In this document: positions 25,766 through 36,122 of the stretch, piece after piece
Layout: each line of letters opens with the position of its first letter
Position numbering within the stretch: the first letter of the stretch is position 1
Assembly (NCBI RefSeq): GCF_050908845.1
Contig: NZ_CP194171.1
Location: 1,984,001 to 2,048,000 of the forward strand
Origin: Marinobacterium_D sp050908845
Lineage (GTDB): Bacteria > Pseudomonadota > Gammaproteobacteria > Pseudomonadales > Balneatricaceae
Direction of reading: 5' to 3'
Length of the DNA stretch: 64,000 nucleotides
Program-made: the position numbers and the translations under genes
Notes under the pieces: model-generated
The model's input: only the letters and a program-made list of their open reading frames with translations
Databases searched by the model: none
What the model was told of the DNA's origin: nothing

Positions 25766-26832
25766 GATGACTCCTTGCTGCTGTTGAGCGGTTTACCGGT
25801 GTAGGTGTATCCGTAGATACGGGGCCGGAAGTAGCGGTCGATGATCGGTGTTACCGCATTCATGAACAGCACGGCGAAGCCGACCGCCTCCGGGAAGGAG
25901 CCCCAGCTGCGGATAATAAAGGCCACAGCACCGATGCCGGCTCCAAAAATCAATTGGCCGGTGGCGGTGGTTGGTGAGGTCACCATGTCGGTCGCGATGA
26001 AGAAGGCACCGAGCATCATCGCGCCGGTGAGCAGATGAAACATCGGCGGCTCGAACCGGTTCGGGTTGATCGTGCTGAACACAAGGGACAGCACGATCAG
26101 CGTGCCAAGCATGGAAACCGGGATGTGCCAGCTGATCACCCGCTTGTAGAGTAGAAACAGGCCGCCGAGCAGAATCAGCAGGGCAGAGGTTTCCCCAAGG
26201 CTGCCGCGGATCGTCCCGAAAAAGGCGTTGCCGGCGTTGTAAGACTCGGCCATGGCATCGGGCACGGTGATATCCATCGTCAGGGCTGTTTTAACGTGAC
26301 CAAGGGCCGTCGCTCCGGTGACGGCGTCAGGAATCGGGATGATGCCAGCGGTGATACCGAGGCTTTCAATGAATCCCGGTGCGTCGGCACTGGTGATCGG
26401 TGTCACGTCTATCCAGGTGGTCATCTCCACCGGGAAGGAGATCAGCAGACCGACACGGGCCAGCATCGCCGGGTTGAACAGGTTCTGGCCAAGGCCACCG
26501 TAGAGATGCTTGCCGATCACCACCGCGAACAGGGTTCCCACCACGGCGATCCACCAGGGCGCCCAGGGGGGCAGTGTCATGGCGATCAGCCAGCCGGACA
26601 ATAGCGCGGAACCGTCCATACAGGAGTGAAGAGAGCGTCCCCCCAGTTTCAGGCAGATGGCTTCACTGCCGATGGCTGTCGCCAGACAGAGTACAAACAG
26701 GTTGATCGCCGGCCAGCCGAACAGGTACAGCCCGTAAAGCGTGGCCGGCAGCAGGGCGGCGCAGACCAGCAGCATGGTCTGCTTTACCGAGCTGCGATTG
26801 TGGGCGTGAGGGGAGGATACCAGTTGGTTCAT
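25762..26832 (-). CDS. rnfD: Rnf electron transport complex subunit D
   Basis: This 356-residue polytopic membrane subunit (NqrB counterpart) begins with HNRSSVKQTM, a typical N-terminal region. It contains GLGQNLFNPAMLARVGLL and the covalent-FMN site DAVTGATALGH. Part of the ion path of the Rnf complex, it is coupled by 4-base overlaps to rnfC and rnfG. Confidence 0.95.
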   Translation of the reverse strand: MNQLVSSPHAHNRSSVKQTMLLVCAALLPATLYGLYLFGWPAINLFVLCLATAIGSEAICLKLGGRSLHSCMDGSALLSGWLIAMTLPPWAPWWIAVVGTLFAVVIGKHLYGGLGQNLFNPAMLARVGLLISFPVEMTTWIDVTPITSADAPGFIESLGITAGIIPIPDAVTGATALGHVKTALTMDITVPDAMAESYNAGNAFFGTIRGSLGETSALLILLGGLFLLYKRVISWHIPVSMLGTLIVLSLVFSTINPNRFEPPMFHLLTGAMMLGAFFIATDMVTSPTTATGQLIFGAGIGAVAFIIRSWGSFPEAVGFAVLFMNAVTPIIDRYFRPRIYGYTYTGKPLNSSKESS

Positions 26833-28370
26833 GATCCGTTTTCCTCGCTGGCTTGGGGTTCCTGAGCGGTTTGTTCTTTATCTTGCTGCGCGGCCTTTTC
26901 AGCCTTGGCCTTTTCGCGTGCTTCCTTGGCGGCTTTGGCTTTCGCCGCTTTAGCGGCCTTGGCTGCGGCTTTTTCCGCGGCCTCTTTTTCAAGCCGCGCC
27001 TTGCGGGCATCGGACAGAGACTTGGTCAACTCGCCACGCCGGCTCTGTTCGCGCTGGGAGCTGAGTTCTCCCTTGGCGAACTGGAAGTAGTGCACCAGCG
27101 GGATATGGGAAGGGCAGACGTAGGCGCAGGAACCGCACAGGATGCAGTCGCTAAGGCCAAACTCGGAAGCGCCCTCGAAATCCTCGGCGTTGGAATGGCG
27201 AGCCATCTCCAGCGGTACCAGCCCCATCGGGCAGGCGTTAACGCAACTGCCGCAGCGTATGCAGGGGGAGGATTCTGTCTTGCTGATCTCCGGCTCTGCC
27301 AGTGCGAGTATGCCGCTGGCTCCCTTGGTGACGGGCACGTCCTGGGTGCGCAGAATCTGGCCCATCATCGGTCCGCCCATAACGATACGTGCGGGTGGTT
27401 CGCTCACCCCGCCGCTATGCTCGAGCAGCCAGTTCACCGGGGTGCCAAGCAGCACCTCCACATTACGTGGGGTGTCGATGCACTGGCCGGAGAGGGTGAC
27501 AATCCGCGAGATCAACGGACGGTTCTCATAGAGTGCCTGGTGCACCGCAAAGGCGGTGGCCACGTTATGGACCAGGGCGCCGACCTCGGAACTGCGCCCA
27601 CCGGCGGGTACTTCCTGCCCCATGATCGCGTGGATCAGCTGCTTGGCTGAACCCATCGGGTAGCGCGCCGGGATCACCTGTACACTCACGTCATCGAATG
27701 CTTCTGCGGCCGCCTGCATCGCGGCGATCGCCTCCGGCTTGTTGTCTTCAATACCGGCAACGATGCGGCGGGCACCGATGGCTCGCTGAATCAGACGGGC
27801 ACCGGAGATGATCCCCTCGGCGCGTTCACGCATCAGCATATCGTCGCAGGTCAGATAGGGTTCGCACTCGCTGCCGTTGAGGATCAGTGTATCGATCTTC
27901 TGACGCGCGCCGGACTTTAGCTTCAGCGCTGCGGGAAAGGTGGCCCCGCCAAGGCCGACGATACCGGCCTGGTCGACAAGCTCTGCGATCTCGGCAGGTG
28001 ACAGCAGCATCGGATCGATGGCCGCTCCCGGCTGCGGACTTTTATCCAGGCCGTCCGGCTCGATGCTGATTGCCTCGGTGGTCAGGCTGGAGGGGTGCGG
28101 AGCCGTGACCGGACCGATAGCGGTGATGATACCGGAGGTCGGCGCATGCAGTGAGGCGCAGACATCGTCACCGGTGGAAGTGGCGATCAGCTGCCCCTTG
28201 AGCACGTGATCGCCGACGCTGACCACCGGATCTGCCGCCCTGCCGGCATGCTGTCGCAACGGCAGCTGCAGTAGCGGCGGAATGCCCAGCGTATGGATCG
28301 GCAAACCGGTGCTCTGTTCCTTGCGTTCTTCCGCGTGAACGCCACCTCTGATTTTGAGCTTTCCAAACAT
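26829..28370 (-). CDS. rnfC: Rnf electron transport complex subunit C
   Basis: This is a 513-residue peripheral subunit on the cytoplasmic side. It has an NADH/FMN-binding Complex-I-51-kDa-like domain (GLGGATFPAALKL, then LILNGSECEPYLTCDD) and two 4Fe-4S motifs (CIRCGSCVNACPMG and CILCGSCAYVCPS). It ends in a long Ala/Lys/Glu-rich tail (about 445-513) like the extended RnfC of many gammaproteobacteria, probably a coiled or flexible arm. It oxidises NADH and passes electrons to RnfB/D. The start GTG/ATG at 28370 is followed by the typical MFGKLKIRGGVH. Confidence 0.95.
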   Translation of the reverse strand: MFGKLKIRGGVHAEERKEQSTGLPIHTLGIPPLLQLPLRQHAGRAADPVVSVGDHVLKGQLIATSTGDDVCASLHAPTSGIITAIGPVTAPHPSSLTTEAISIEPDGLDKSPQPGAAIDPMLLSPAEIAELVDQAGIVGLGGATFPAALKLKSGARQKIDTLILNGSECEPYLTCDDMLMRERAEGIISGARLIQRAIGARRIVAGIEDNKPEAIAAMQAAAEAFDDVSVQVIPARYPMGSAKQLIHAIMGQEVPAGGRSSEVGALVHNVATAFAVHQALYENRPLISRIVTLSGQCIDTPRNVEVLLGTPVNWLLEHSGGVSEPPARIVMGGPMMGQILRTQDVPVTKGASGILALAEPEISKTESSPCIRCGSCVNACPMGLVPLEMARHSNAEDFEGASEFGLSDCILCGSCAYVCPSHIPLVHYFQFAKGELSSQREQSRRGELTKSLSDARKARLEKEAAEKAAAKAAKAAKAKAAKEAREKAKAEKAAQQDKEQTAQEPQASEENGS

Positions 28371-28397
28371 AACTTATCCCGCCACTTGTTCCGCCAC

Positions 28398-28922
28398 TTA
28401 AGCCGCCGCCGGTTTTGGCCAATGCCAGTTGTCCAGGGTTTCCTGCTCGGGCTGCATCGCGATGCAGTCTTCCGGACAGGCGTCTACACATTTGCCGCAG
28501 CCGGTACAGGCATCGGCAAAGACCACATGAATCTGCTTGTTGGCGCCCATGATCGCGTCGGTGGGGCAGACCCGGTAACAGCGGCAGCAGCCGGTACACA
28601 GTGACTCCTCGATACTCGCCAGCATCGGTTCGGACGCCATACCAGACAGGTCGGCGTCGACGCCAAGCTTTTCGGCCAGGGACTGCGCCAGTGCGCGGCC
28701 GCCCGGCGGACAGCAGGTTACCTCCGCATCGCCGGCGACCATCGCCTCGGCAGCGCCGCTGCAGCCAGGGAACCCGCATTGGCCGCAGTGGGTGCCGGGT
28801 AGCATCGACTCGACCTCTTTCACCAGTGGGTTCTCTTCCACGGCGAACACCTTATCGGCGTAGCCAAGCAGCAGGCCCAGAGCCAGGCCAAGAAGTGTCA
28901 GGACAGCAACAGCAGTTACCAT
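28398..28922 (-). CDS. rnfB: Rnf electron transport complex subunit B
   Basis: This 174-residue ferredoxin-like subunit has one N-terminal membrane helix, an Fe-S domain with CGQCGFPGCSGAAEAM, and two 4Fe-4S motifs (CTGCCRCYRVCP and CTGCGKCVDACPEDC). It is probably the site where soluble ferredoxin docks. I start at 28922 because AGGAG lies 9 bases upstream and the helix then begins directly (MVTAVAVLTLLGLALG). An earlier ATG at 28967 would add a charged leader and overlap rnfA. Confidence 0.95.
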   Translation of the reverse strand: MVTAVAVLTLLGLALGLLLGYADKVFAVEENPLVKEVESMLPGTHCGQCGFPGCSGAAEAMVAGDAEVTCCPPGGRALAQSLAEKLGVDADLSGMASEPMLASIEESLCTGCCRCYRVCPTDAIMGANKQIHVVFADACTGCGKCVDACPEDCIAMQPEQETLDNWHWPKPAAA

Positions 28923-28950
28923 GGCGAATATCTCCTCTTTGAGGGCGGGC

Positions 28951-29523
28951 TCAGACGAGTCCGCCAAACCCCATGAAAATCATCGACAGTAGGCCGGCAG
29001 TTACCAGCCCCACCGGTGCGCCGGCGAAGGTGGCCGGTACGTTCGACAGTGCCAGGCGCTCGCGCAGCCCGGCGAAGATGATCAGCACCATCGAGAAGCC
29101 GATAGAGGCACCAAAGCCGTAGACCACGCTCTCGATAAAACTCAGTCCCTCCTGCACGTTGAGCAGCGCCACGCCGAGCACGGCGCAATTGGTGGTGATC
29201 AGCGGCAGGAAAATACCCAGCGTCTGGTGCAGCAGCGGGCTGGTTTTTTTCACCATCATCTCGGTGAACTGCACCACCGCGGCGACCACCAGGATGAACG
29301 AGATGATGCGCAGGAACTGGAGGCCGAGCGGCTCCAGCAGGTAGTACTCCATCAGCCAGCTGGACACGCTTGAGAGCGTGAGTACAAAAGTGGTGGCCAG
29401 CCCCATGCCGGTGGCGGTACTGAATTTGTTGGACACGCCCATCAGCGGACACAGGCCGAGGAATTTGACCAGCACCACGTTATTCACGAGTACAGTGCCG
29501 ATAAACAGGGTGATCAGTTCCAT
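28951..29523 (-). CDS. rnfA: Rnf electron transport complex subunit A
   Basis: This 190-residue membrane subunit (NqrE counterpart) has six membrane segments. Conserved Cys residues lie in VKFLGLCPLMGVSNK and ITTNCAVLGVALLN. It is first gene of rnfABCDGEH, preceded by a sigma-54 promoter and three NifA sites. Divergence from nifL with shared control is the arrangement of the nif-linked rnf1 operon in Azotobacter. Confidence 0.96.
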   Translation of the reverse strand: MELITLFIGTVLVNNVVLVKFLGLCPLMGVSNKFSTATGMGLATTFVLTLSSVSSWLMEYYLLEPLGLQFLRIISFILVVAAVVQFTEMMVKKTSPLLHQTLGIFLPLITTNCAVLGVALLNVQEGLSFIESVVYGFGASIGFSMVLIIFAGLRERLALSNVPATFAGAPVGLVTAGLLSMIFMGFGGLV

Positions 29524-29570
29524 GTCGCGCTTTACCTCCAGACAGGCAGATAGTCTTCTGGGGTGGAATT

Positions 29571-29586
29571 TGCACCAAGCGTGCCA
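29571..29586 (-). promoter_or_regulatory. Sigma-54 promoter of the rnf operon
   Basis: Minus-strand TGGCACGCTTGGTGCA has the GG and GC doublets at the required spacing of -24/-12 promoters. It deviates from consensus only in the first T of the TTGC box. It lies 48 bases before the rnfA start. Confidence 0.88.
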
Positions 29587-29629
29587 TGGTTAAGCGATTG
29601 AAAAATAAAGGAGTAATTTGTCGGTCGCC

Positions 29630-29704
29630 TGTGTGAATAGCGACATTGTTGGTTTTGTAACAGATCGGTGCAGGCGTGCACTTTAATGTGTCGCCCTTGC
29701 TACA
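29630..29704. promoter_or_regulatory. Three NifA upstream activator sites between rnfA and nifL
   Basis: Exact TGT-N10-ACA matches occur at 29630-29645, 29647-29662 and 29689-29704. They lie 45-130 bases from the rnfA promoter and 50-140 from the nifL promoter, so they may serve both. An imperfect NtrC-like stretch (TGCACTTTAATGTGTC) lies at about 29677-29692. Confidence 0.85.
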
Positions 29705-29755
29705 TTCACCCCTGTTTTTATGTGGTCTTTCTTTATATATAGGAGATCGGTCGGG

Positions 29756-29771
29756 TGGCGCAGTAATTGCT
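29756..29771 (+). promoter_or_regulatory. Sigma-54 promoter of nifLA
   Basis: TGGCGCAGTAATTGCT matches the -24/-12 consensus except for one base in the -24 box. It lies 37 bases before the nifL ATG. Confidence 0.85.
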
Positions 29772-29807
29772 TCCTCAGCATATCCCGTCACCAAAGGAGC
29801 CTAGCGT

Positions 29808-31391
29808 ATGGCGCAAACGAAGAAGCCAGGTATCACCGATGAGACTCCTGTCCTTGAGAATAGTGAGCTGTTACAGGGCCTGCCGGCCAGCGTGTTTTTT
29901 CAGGCAGTAGAGCACTCGCCGGTCGCGATCTCGATTACCGATCTTCACGCCAATATTCTTTACAGCAACCGGGCCTTTACCAAGGAAACCGGTTATGAGG
30001 CCAGCGAAGTGCTGGGCCGTAACGAGTCGGTACTTTCCAACCGCAACACCCCACGTCTGGTTTACGACGCACTCTGGGGTCGGTTGCAACAACTCAAACC
30101 CTGGTCTGGCGTACTGGTCAACCGGCGTAAGGATGGCAAGCGCTACCTGGCCGAGCTGATGGTTGCGCCGGTGCTGGATGAAGAAAACCAGCCGATCCAT
30201 TACCTGGGTATGCATCGCGACGTTACGGAACTCTACTCGCTGGAACAGCGGGTGCAGAACCAGAAGGCGATGATCGAAAAGGCGGTCAACGCCGCCAACG
30301 TGGCGATGGTACTGCTTGATGAGGAGGAGAAAATTGTCCTCGATAACCTCGCTTACAAGACGCTCGCCACCGATATGTGCCCGCAGGAGCCCAGCCATGT
30401 GATCCTGCGCGCCCTGCAGGACGATATGGGCGAGCGTCTGGACACCATCCGTGAGCGTGGCGTTGGCTTCAGCGATTACGAGGTGCGCCTCGATATCGGC
30501 AGAAACAGCACGCCGCGCTGGTTCTCCATCGATGGCAGCATGATCGAGATCGGCGATGAAACCGCCGACTCCTTCTTCGCTCAGCCGGAGCGTCGTTACC
30601 TGATGCTGGTGATCAACGATGTCACCGAGCTGCGCCGGCGTCAGCATGCCGAGCAGATGAATGCGCTCAAGCTGCTGATCGCCGAAGAGGAAGCGCTGCA
30701 GAGTATGCGCGAGGCACTTAACGGCGCGCTCTATCAGTTCCAACGCCCGTTGAACCTGATGAACGCCGCGGTGCGCATGCTGGAACAGCGTAAGGGTGAC
30801 GAGGGTGCGCTGACGGAGCAGGTGATCGGAGCGCTGCGTGAGGCGATTGGTGCCGGCAACGAAGCGCGCGAAAAGCTGGAACAGGCGCTGCCCAACGAAA
30901 CCCCGGGCGTAAAGAGTTCGATCAACATGAACGAGCTGCTGCGCAATGTGCTGGAGCTCTCCACCTCTGATCTGCTCAAGCACGGCATTCTGGTGGATTG
31001 GCATCCGCCGCTGCACATGCCGGCGATGATCGGTTTTGAGAGCCGCCTGCACAGCCTGTTCAAGCAGCTCGTCGATAACGCTATAGAAGCGATGGCCTCA
31101 AGTGGTACCTCGCGCCGGGAGCTGAGTATCGTGGCCCGGGTGGAGGGGGGCGACGTGGTCGTCAATATCTCCGATACCGGCCCCGGTGTATCCGAAGAGA
31201 ACCGTACCCGCGTATTTGAGCCGTTCTTCAGCACCAAACCCAATACCAACAAGGGTGCCGGCTATGGCATGGGCCTGACCATCGTTCAGGAGATCGTCGC
31301 CGAGCACCTGGGAACCGTACATATCGATCCCCTCTACCAGGAGGGCTGCAGAGTCTGTGTCCATCTACCCCTGGGAACAGCCCGCAGCTAA
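29808..31391 (+). CDS. nifL: NifL, redox- and nitrogen-sensing anti-activator of NifA
   Basis: This 527-residue protein has an N-terminal PAS domain (about 27-140; FAD-binding redox sensor in Azotobacter) with VEHSPVAISITDLHANILYS and GYEASEVLGRNESVLS, a second PAS-like domain (about 145-280), and a C-terminal histidine-kinase-like ATPase with LVDNAIEAMA, ISDTGPGVSEENRTRVFEPF and GYGMGLTIVQEIV. The region matching the H-box (REALNGALYQFQRPLNLM) has no His, so phosphotransfer is not expected; NifL works by binding NifA. nifA follows after 10 bases, giving coupled synthesis. Confidence 0.96.
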   Translation: MAQTKKPGITDETPVLENSELLQGLPASVFFQAVEHSPVAISITDLHANILYSNRAFTKETGYEASEVLGRNESVLSNRNTPRLVYDALWGRLQQLKPWSGVLVNRRKDGKRYLAELMVAPVLDEENQPIHYLGMHRDVTELYSLEQRVQNQKAMIEKAVNAANVAMVLLDEEEKIVLDNLAYKTLATDMCPQEPSHVILRALQDDMGERLDTIRERGVGFSDYEVRLDIGRNSTPRWFSIDGSMIEIGDETADSFFAQPERRYLMLVINDVTELRRRQHAEQMNALKLLIAEEEALQSMREALNGALYQFQRPLNLMNAAVRMLEQRKGDEGALTEQVIGALREAIGAGNEAREKLEQALPNETPGVKSSINMNELLRNVLELSTSDLLKHGILVDWHPPLHMPAMIGFESRLHSLFKQLVDNAIEAMASSGTSRRELSIVARVEGGDVVVNISDTGPGVSEENRTRVFEPFFSTKPNTNKGAGYGMGLTIVQEIVAEHLGTVHIDPLYQEGCRVCVHLPLGTARS

Positions 31392-31401
31392 GGAGCCGAT
31401 T

Positions 31402-33009
<1,608 letters not shown>

Positions 33010-33033
33010 TCCAGTCGTCGTCAATAAGTCTCT

Positions 33034-33076
33034 AAGCCCCGTACCGGTTCAGCCGTGGCGGGGCTTTCTCTTTTCT
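33034..33076 (+). terminator. Intrinsic terminator after nifA
   Basis: The stem AAGCCCCG (33034-33041) / CGGGGCTT (33059-33066) is followed by a T-rich run (TCTCTTTTCTTGTTT). It separates nifLA from the independently promoted nifB operon. Confidence 0.85.
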
Positions 33077-33138
33077 TGTTTCGCTTTGGGGGCGGCTAAC
33101 AAAGCCGGATGTAGTAGATATGACAATGCCCCGCCGTC

Positions 33139-33154
33139 TGTATCACAAGACACA
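33139..33154. promoter_or_regulatory. NifA upstream activator site of nifB
   Basis: TGTATCACAAGACACA is an exact TGT-N10-ACA, 55 bases before the -24 box of the nifB promoter. Confidence 0.85.
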
Positions 33155-33208
33155 AGAAAATCCTCCCCTAAATCAATATAAATCCTTTTAAAACAGTTAG
33201 ATAAAGAA

Positions 33209-33224
33209 TGGCCCATCGATTGCA
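33209..33224 (+). promoter_or_regulatory. Sigma-54 promoter of the nifB operon
   Basis: TGGCCCATCGATTGCA has both the GG and TTGC boxes at correct spacing. It lies 66 bases before the nifB ATG. Confidence 0.92.
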
Positions 33225-33289
33225 ACTCTCTTGTCAGCAGGTGATCTGCAACTGACAACCGGCCCTGAGGCCTCAGAGGAGTGAAAACG

Positions 33290-34801
33290 ATGGAGTTGAC
33301 AGTCCTGAACGAAGAACAGAGTCCGAGCACTGAAGGCGGTTGTTCAGCCAGTGCCTGCGGCAGTAACGATGATCAGCTGGCACATCTGTCAGACGAGATC
33401 AAACAGAAGGTTCACAACCACCCGTGCTACTCGGAAGAGGCTCACCACTACTTTGCCCGTATGCACGTGGCGGTAGCGCCGGCCTGCAATATCCAGTGCC
33501 ACTACTGCAACCGCAAGTACGACTGCGCCAATGAGTCGCGCCCGGGTGTGGTATCCGAGCTTTTGACCCCGGATCAGGCGGTGAAGAAAACCAAGGCGGT
33601 GGCGGCCAATATCCCGCAGATGACCGTGCTCGGTATTGCCGGCCCCGGCGATCCGCTGGCTAACCTGGATCGCACCTTTGAGACCTTCCGTCGCCTCAGT
33701 GCCGAAGCACCGGATATCAAGCTCTGCGTCTCCACCAACGGCCTGGCGCTGCCGGACGCGGTGGAAGAGCTGGCCAAGCACAACATCGACCACGTCACCA
33801 TCACCATCAATACCGTGGATCCGGAGATCGGCGCCAAGATCTACCCCTGGATCTACTGGAACAACCGCCGTATCCGCGGCAAGAAGGCCGCCAAGATCCT
33901 GATCGAGCGTCAGCAGAAGGGTCTCGAGATGCTGGTGGAACGCGGCATCCTGGTGAAGGTGAACTCGGTGATGATTCCGGGTGTGAACGACGACCACCTC
34001 AAGGAAGTCAGCCGCATCGTCAAGCAGAAGGGCGCCTTCCTGCACAACGTGATGCCGCTGATCGCCGAAGCCGAACACGGCACCTTCTACGGTGTCATGG
34101 GGCAGCGCGGACCGAGCAACGAAGAGCTGATGGACCTGCAGGATGCCTGCTCCGGCGACATGAACATGATGCGCCACTGCCGTCAGTGCCGTGCCGATGC
34201 GGTGGGTCTGCTCGGTGAGGACCGCGGTGATGAGTTCACCATCGACAAGATCGAGGCGATGGATATCGACTACGACGCGGCGATGAAGAAGCGCGCCGTT
34301 ATTCATCAGGGTATCGAGGAAGAGCTGGCGGAGAAGGAAAAACGCCGCGCTGCGCTGGCGGCGGTCAAGGTGCCCAGTGGTCCCGCCGTGGACAACAAGC
34401 ACTTCCGTCCGGTGTTGATGGCGGTGGCCACCAGCGGTGGCGGCATGATCAACCAGCACTTCGGTCATGCCACCGAGTTCCTGATCTACGAAGCCTCGCG
34501 CGATGGTGTGCGCTTTATCAGCCACCGCAAGGTCGATCAGTACTGCATCGGTAACGATACCTGCGGTGAGAAGGAAAGTGCGCTGGCCGGCAGTATCCGG
34601 GCCCTGTCGGGCTGCGAGGTTGTGCTCTGCTCCAAGATCGGTTTCGAGCCCTGGGGGCTGCTGGAAGAGGCTGGTATCGCGCCGAACGGCGAGCATGCCA
34701 TGGAGCCGATCGAGGAAGCGGTCATGGACGTCTACGAAGAGATGATCAAGACCGGCAAGCTGGATGAAGCCAAGTCCGAAGACAGCCAGATGACCGCCTG
34801 A
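33290..34801 (+). CDS. nifB: NifB, radical-SAM FeMo-cofactor core synthase
   Basis: NifB makes the carbon-centred 8Fe core (NifB-co, L-cluster) of FeMo-co by radical SAM chemistry. The 503-residue protein shows the radical SAM motif ACNIQCHYCNRKYDC (C66, C70, C73), the Gly-rich GIAGPGDPLAN, and a C-terminal NifX-like cofactor-binding domain (about 375-490) with MINQHFGHATEFLIY. The ATG at 33290 is used because GAGGAG lies 8 bases upstream; a GTG at 33281 overlaps that ribosome site. It heads a ten-gene operon. Confidence 0.97.
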   Translation: MELTVLNEEQSPSTEGGCSASACGSNDDQLAHLSDEIKQKVHNHPCYSEEAHHYFARMHVAVAPACNIQCHYCNRKYDCANESRPGVVSELLTPDQAVKKTKAVAANIPQMTVLGIAGPGDPLANLDRTFETFRRLSAEAPDIKLCVSTNGLALPDAVEELAKHNIDHVTITINTVDPEIGAKIYPWIYWNNRRIRGKKAAKILIERQQKGLEMLVERGILVKVNSVMIPGVNDDHLKEVSRIVKQKGAFLHNVMPLIAEAEHGTFYGVMGQRGPSNEELMDLQDACSGDMNMMRHCRQCRADAVGLLGEDRGDEFTIDKIEAMDIDYDAAMKKRAVIHQGIEEELAEKEKRRAALAAVKVPSGPAVDNKHFRPVLMAVATSGGGMINQHFGHATEFLIYEASRDGVRFISHRKVDQYCIGNDTCGEKESALAGSIRALSGCEVVLCSKIGFEPWGLLEEAGIAPNGEHAMEPIEEAVMDVYEEMIKTGKLDEAKSEDSQMTA

Positions 34802-34811
34802 GGAGGTAAGC

Positions 34812-35090
34812 ATGTCTCTTAGCATTATCGAAAGCTGCGTTAACTGCTGGGCCTGCGTGGATGTATGCCCGTCAGACGCAATCTACGACGCCAAGCCGCA
34901 TTTCATGATCGATGCGAAAAAGTGCACCGAGTGTGAAGGCGATCATGCCGATCCCCAGTGCGCGAGTATCTGCCCGATCGAAGGCGCGATCCTCGATGCT
35001 GCTGGCGAGGCAGTGAATCCGGCCGGCTCCCTCACCGGGATTCCACCGGAGATGATGGAAAAAGCGATGGCCGAGATCCAGGCACGATAA
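34812..35090 (+). CDS. fdxN: FdxN, 2[4Fe-4S] ferredoxin
   Basis: This 92-residue bacterial-type ferredoxin has CVNCWACVDVCPSDA as the first cluster motif. The second reads CTECEGDHADPQCASICP, with the six-to-eight-residue insertion between second and third Cys typical of nif/Alvin-type ferredoxins. FdxN serves NifB as electron donor in Azotobacter. It sits 10 bases after nifB with GAGGTAAG as ribosome site. Confidence 0.95.
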   Translation: MSLSIIESCVNCWACVDVCPSDAIYDAKPHFMIDAKKCTECEGDHADPQCASICPIEGAILDAAGEAVNPAGSLTGIPPEMMEKAMAEIQAR

Positions 35091-35101
35091 GGGGCGAAGC
35101 G

Positions 35102-35524
35102 ATGGCTGAGGTGATCTTCTACGAAAAGCCTGGTTGCATAAACAACCGCAAGCAGAAGCGGCTGCTGCAGGAGGCGGGGCATTCCCTGGATGCCCGCAAC
35201 CTGCTCAGCGCCCAGTGGTCACCGGACAGCCTTCGCCCCTTTCTCGGCACCGAGGTGTCGGGCTGGATCAACAAGAGTCATCCGGATCTGAAAGCGGGCA
35301 AACTGGCGCTCGATCTGAAGGATCCCGAAGCGGTGTTGGCGCAGCTGTGCGCTGATCCGCTACTTATTCGACGTCCGTTGATGGTAGTCAGCGGACAGTG
35401 TCTGCAGGGTTTCGATGCCGGGCAGATCGATCAGTTGATCGGTTTGAAACGGCTTCCGGATGAGGATATCGAAACCTGTCCCAAGAGCCACACGCTTGAC
35501 GCGTGCAAAGCGGAGTCGGCCTGA
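35102..35524 (+). CDS. nifO: NifO, ArsC/thioredoxin-fold nitrogen-fixation protein
   Basis: This 140-residue member of the ArsC/Spx-like family begins MAEVIFYEKPGCINNRKQK. The arsenate-reductase CX2-5 motif is reduced to a single Cys (PGCINN), and Arg-rich RRPLMVV follows, as in ArsC. NifO in Azotobacter influences molybdenum use between nitrogenase and nitrate reductase. It lies between fdxN and nifQ, the usual place. A GCGAAGCG weak ribosome site precedes ATG. Confidence 0.88.
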   Translation: MAEVIFYEKPGCINNRKQKRLLQEAGHSLDARNLLSAQWSPDSLRPFLGTEVSGWINKSHPDLKAGKLALDLKDPEAVLAQLCADPLLIRRPLMVVSGQCLQGFDAGQIDQLIGLKRLPDEDIETCPKSHTLDACKAESA

Positions 35525-36120
35525 TGGCGATGGCAGCGGTGCAGACACTGAACCAGTTAGAGCGATTGATGGCGGTCGCGGCGGGTGGAGAAACCGACCG
35601 TCATCTCGCTCACCTAATCCTCGGTCCCCGTCTTGGGATCGGCTGCCTGCCCCTGAACCTGGGGTTGGAGGCGGCGCAGTTCGACGCTCTGGTCGAACGG
35701 TATTTCAGCGATGATAGCGATCTCATCGCCGCTGATCCGGCGGAACAGCATCTGATACAGACCCGTTCGGAACTGCGCGAAGAGCTGATGCGCATCCGCG
35801 ATGACGAACGTGTCGAGCTGGTCGAGCTGCTGGAAAGCTTCCGTGTGCCCAGTGCACCTCAAGAGCTGTCGTTAATCATCGCGACTGGCTGCCTGGGTGG
35901 CGATCACCTCTGGCGTGACCTGGGCTTTCCGGACCGCTCGCTGTTAAGCGAGATGATGCAACTGGCTTACCCGGCGCTCAAATCGCTGAATGATCGCGAT
36001 ATGAAGTGGAAGCGGTTTTTCTACAAACAGCTTTGCGAGCGTGGCGGTGGTTATGTCTGCCGCGCACCGAGCTGTGATCAGTGCAGTGCCTATGCCGACT
36101 GCTTCGGACCGGAGGAGTAG
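35524..36120 (+). CDS. nifQ: NifQ, molybdenum donor for FeMo-co synthesis
   Basis: This 198-residue protein carries the diagnostic C-terminal Cys cluster VCRAPSCDQCSAYADC (C-x4-C-x2-C-x5-C) that holds a Mo-Fe-S cluster, and the preceding MKWKRFFYKQLCERGGG typical of NifQ. It supplies Mo to NifEN/NifH. The ATG overlaps the nifO stop (TGATG), so translation is coupled. Confidence 0.95.
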   Translation: MAMAAVQTLNQLERLMAVAAGGETDRHLAHLILGPRLGIGCLPLNLGLEAAQFDALVERYFSDDSDLIAADPAEQHLIQTRSELREELMRIRDDERVELVELLESFRVPSAPQELSLIIATGCLGGDHLWRDLGFPDRSLLSEMMQLAYPALKSLNDRDMKWKRFFYKQLCERGGGYVCRAPSCDQCSAYADCFGPEE

Positions 36121-36122
36121 CC

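Noticed and set aside
29677..29692. NtrC binding site before nifL
   Set aside because: TGCAC matches one half site but the other half (TGTC instead of GTGC) does not; kept only as a weak comment.
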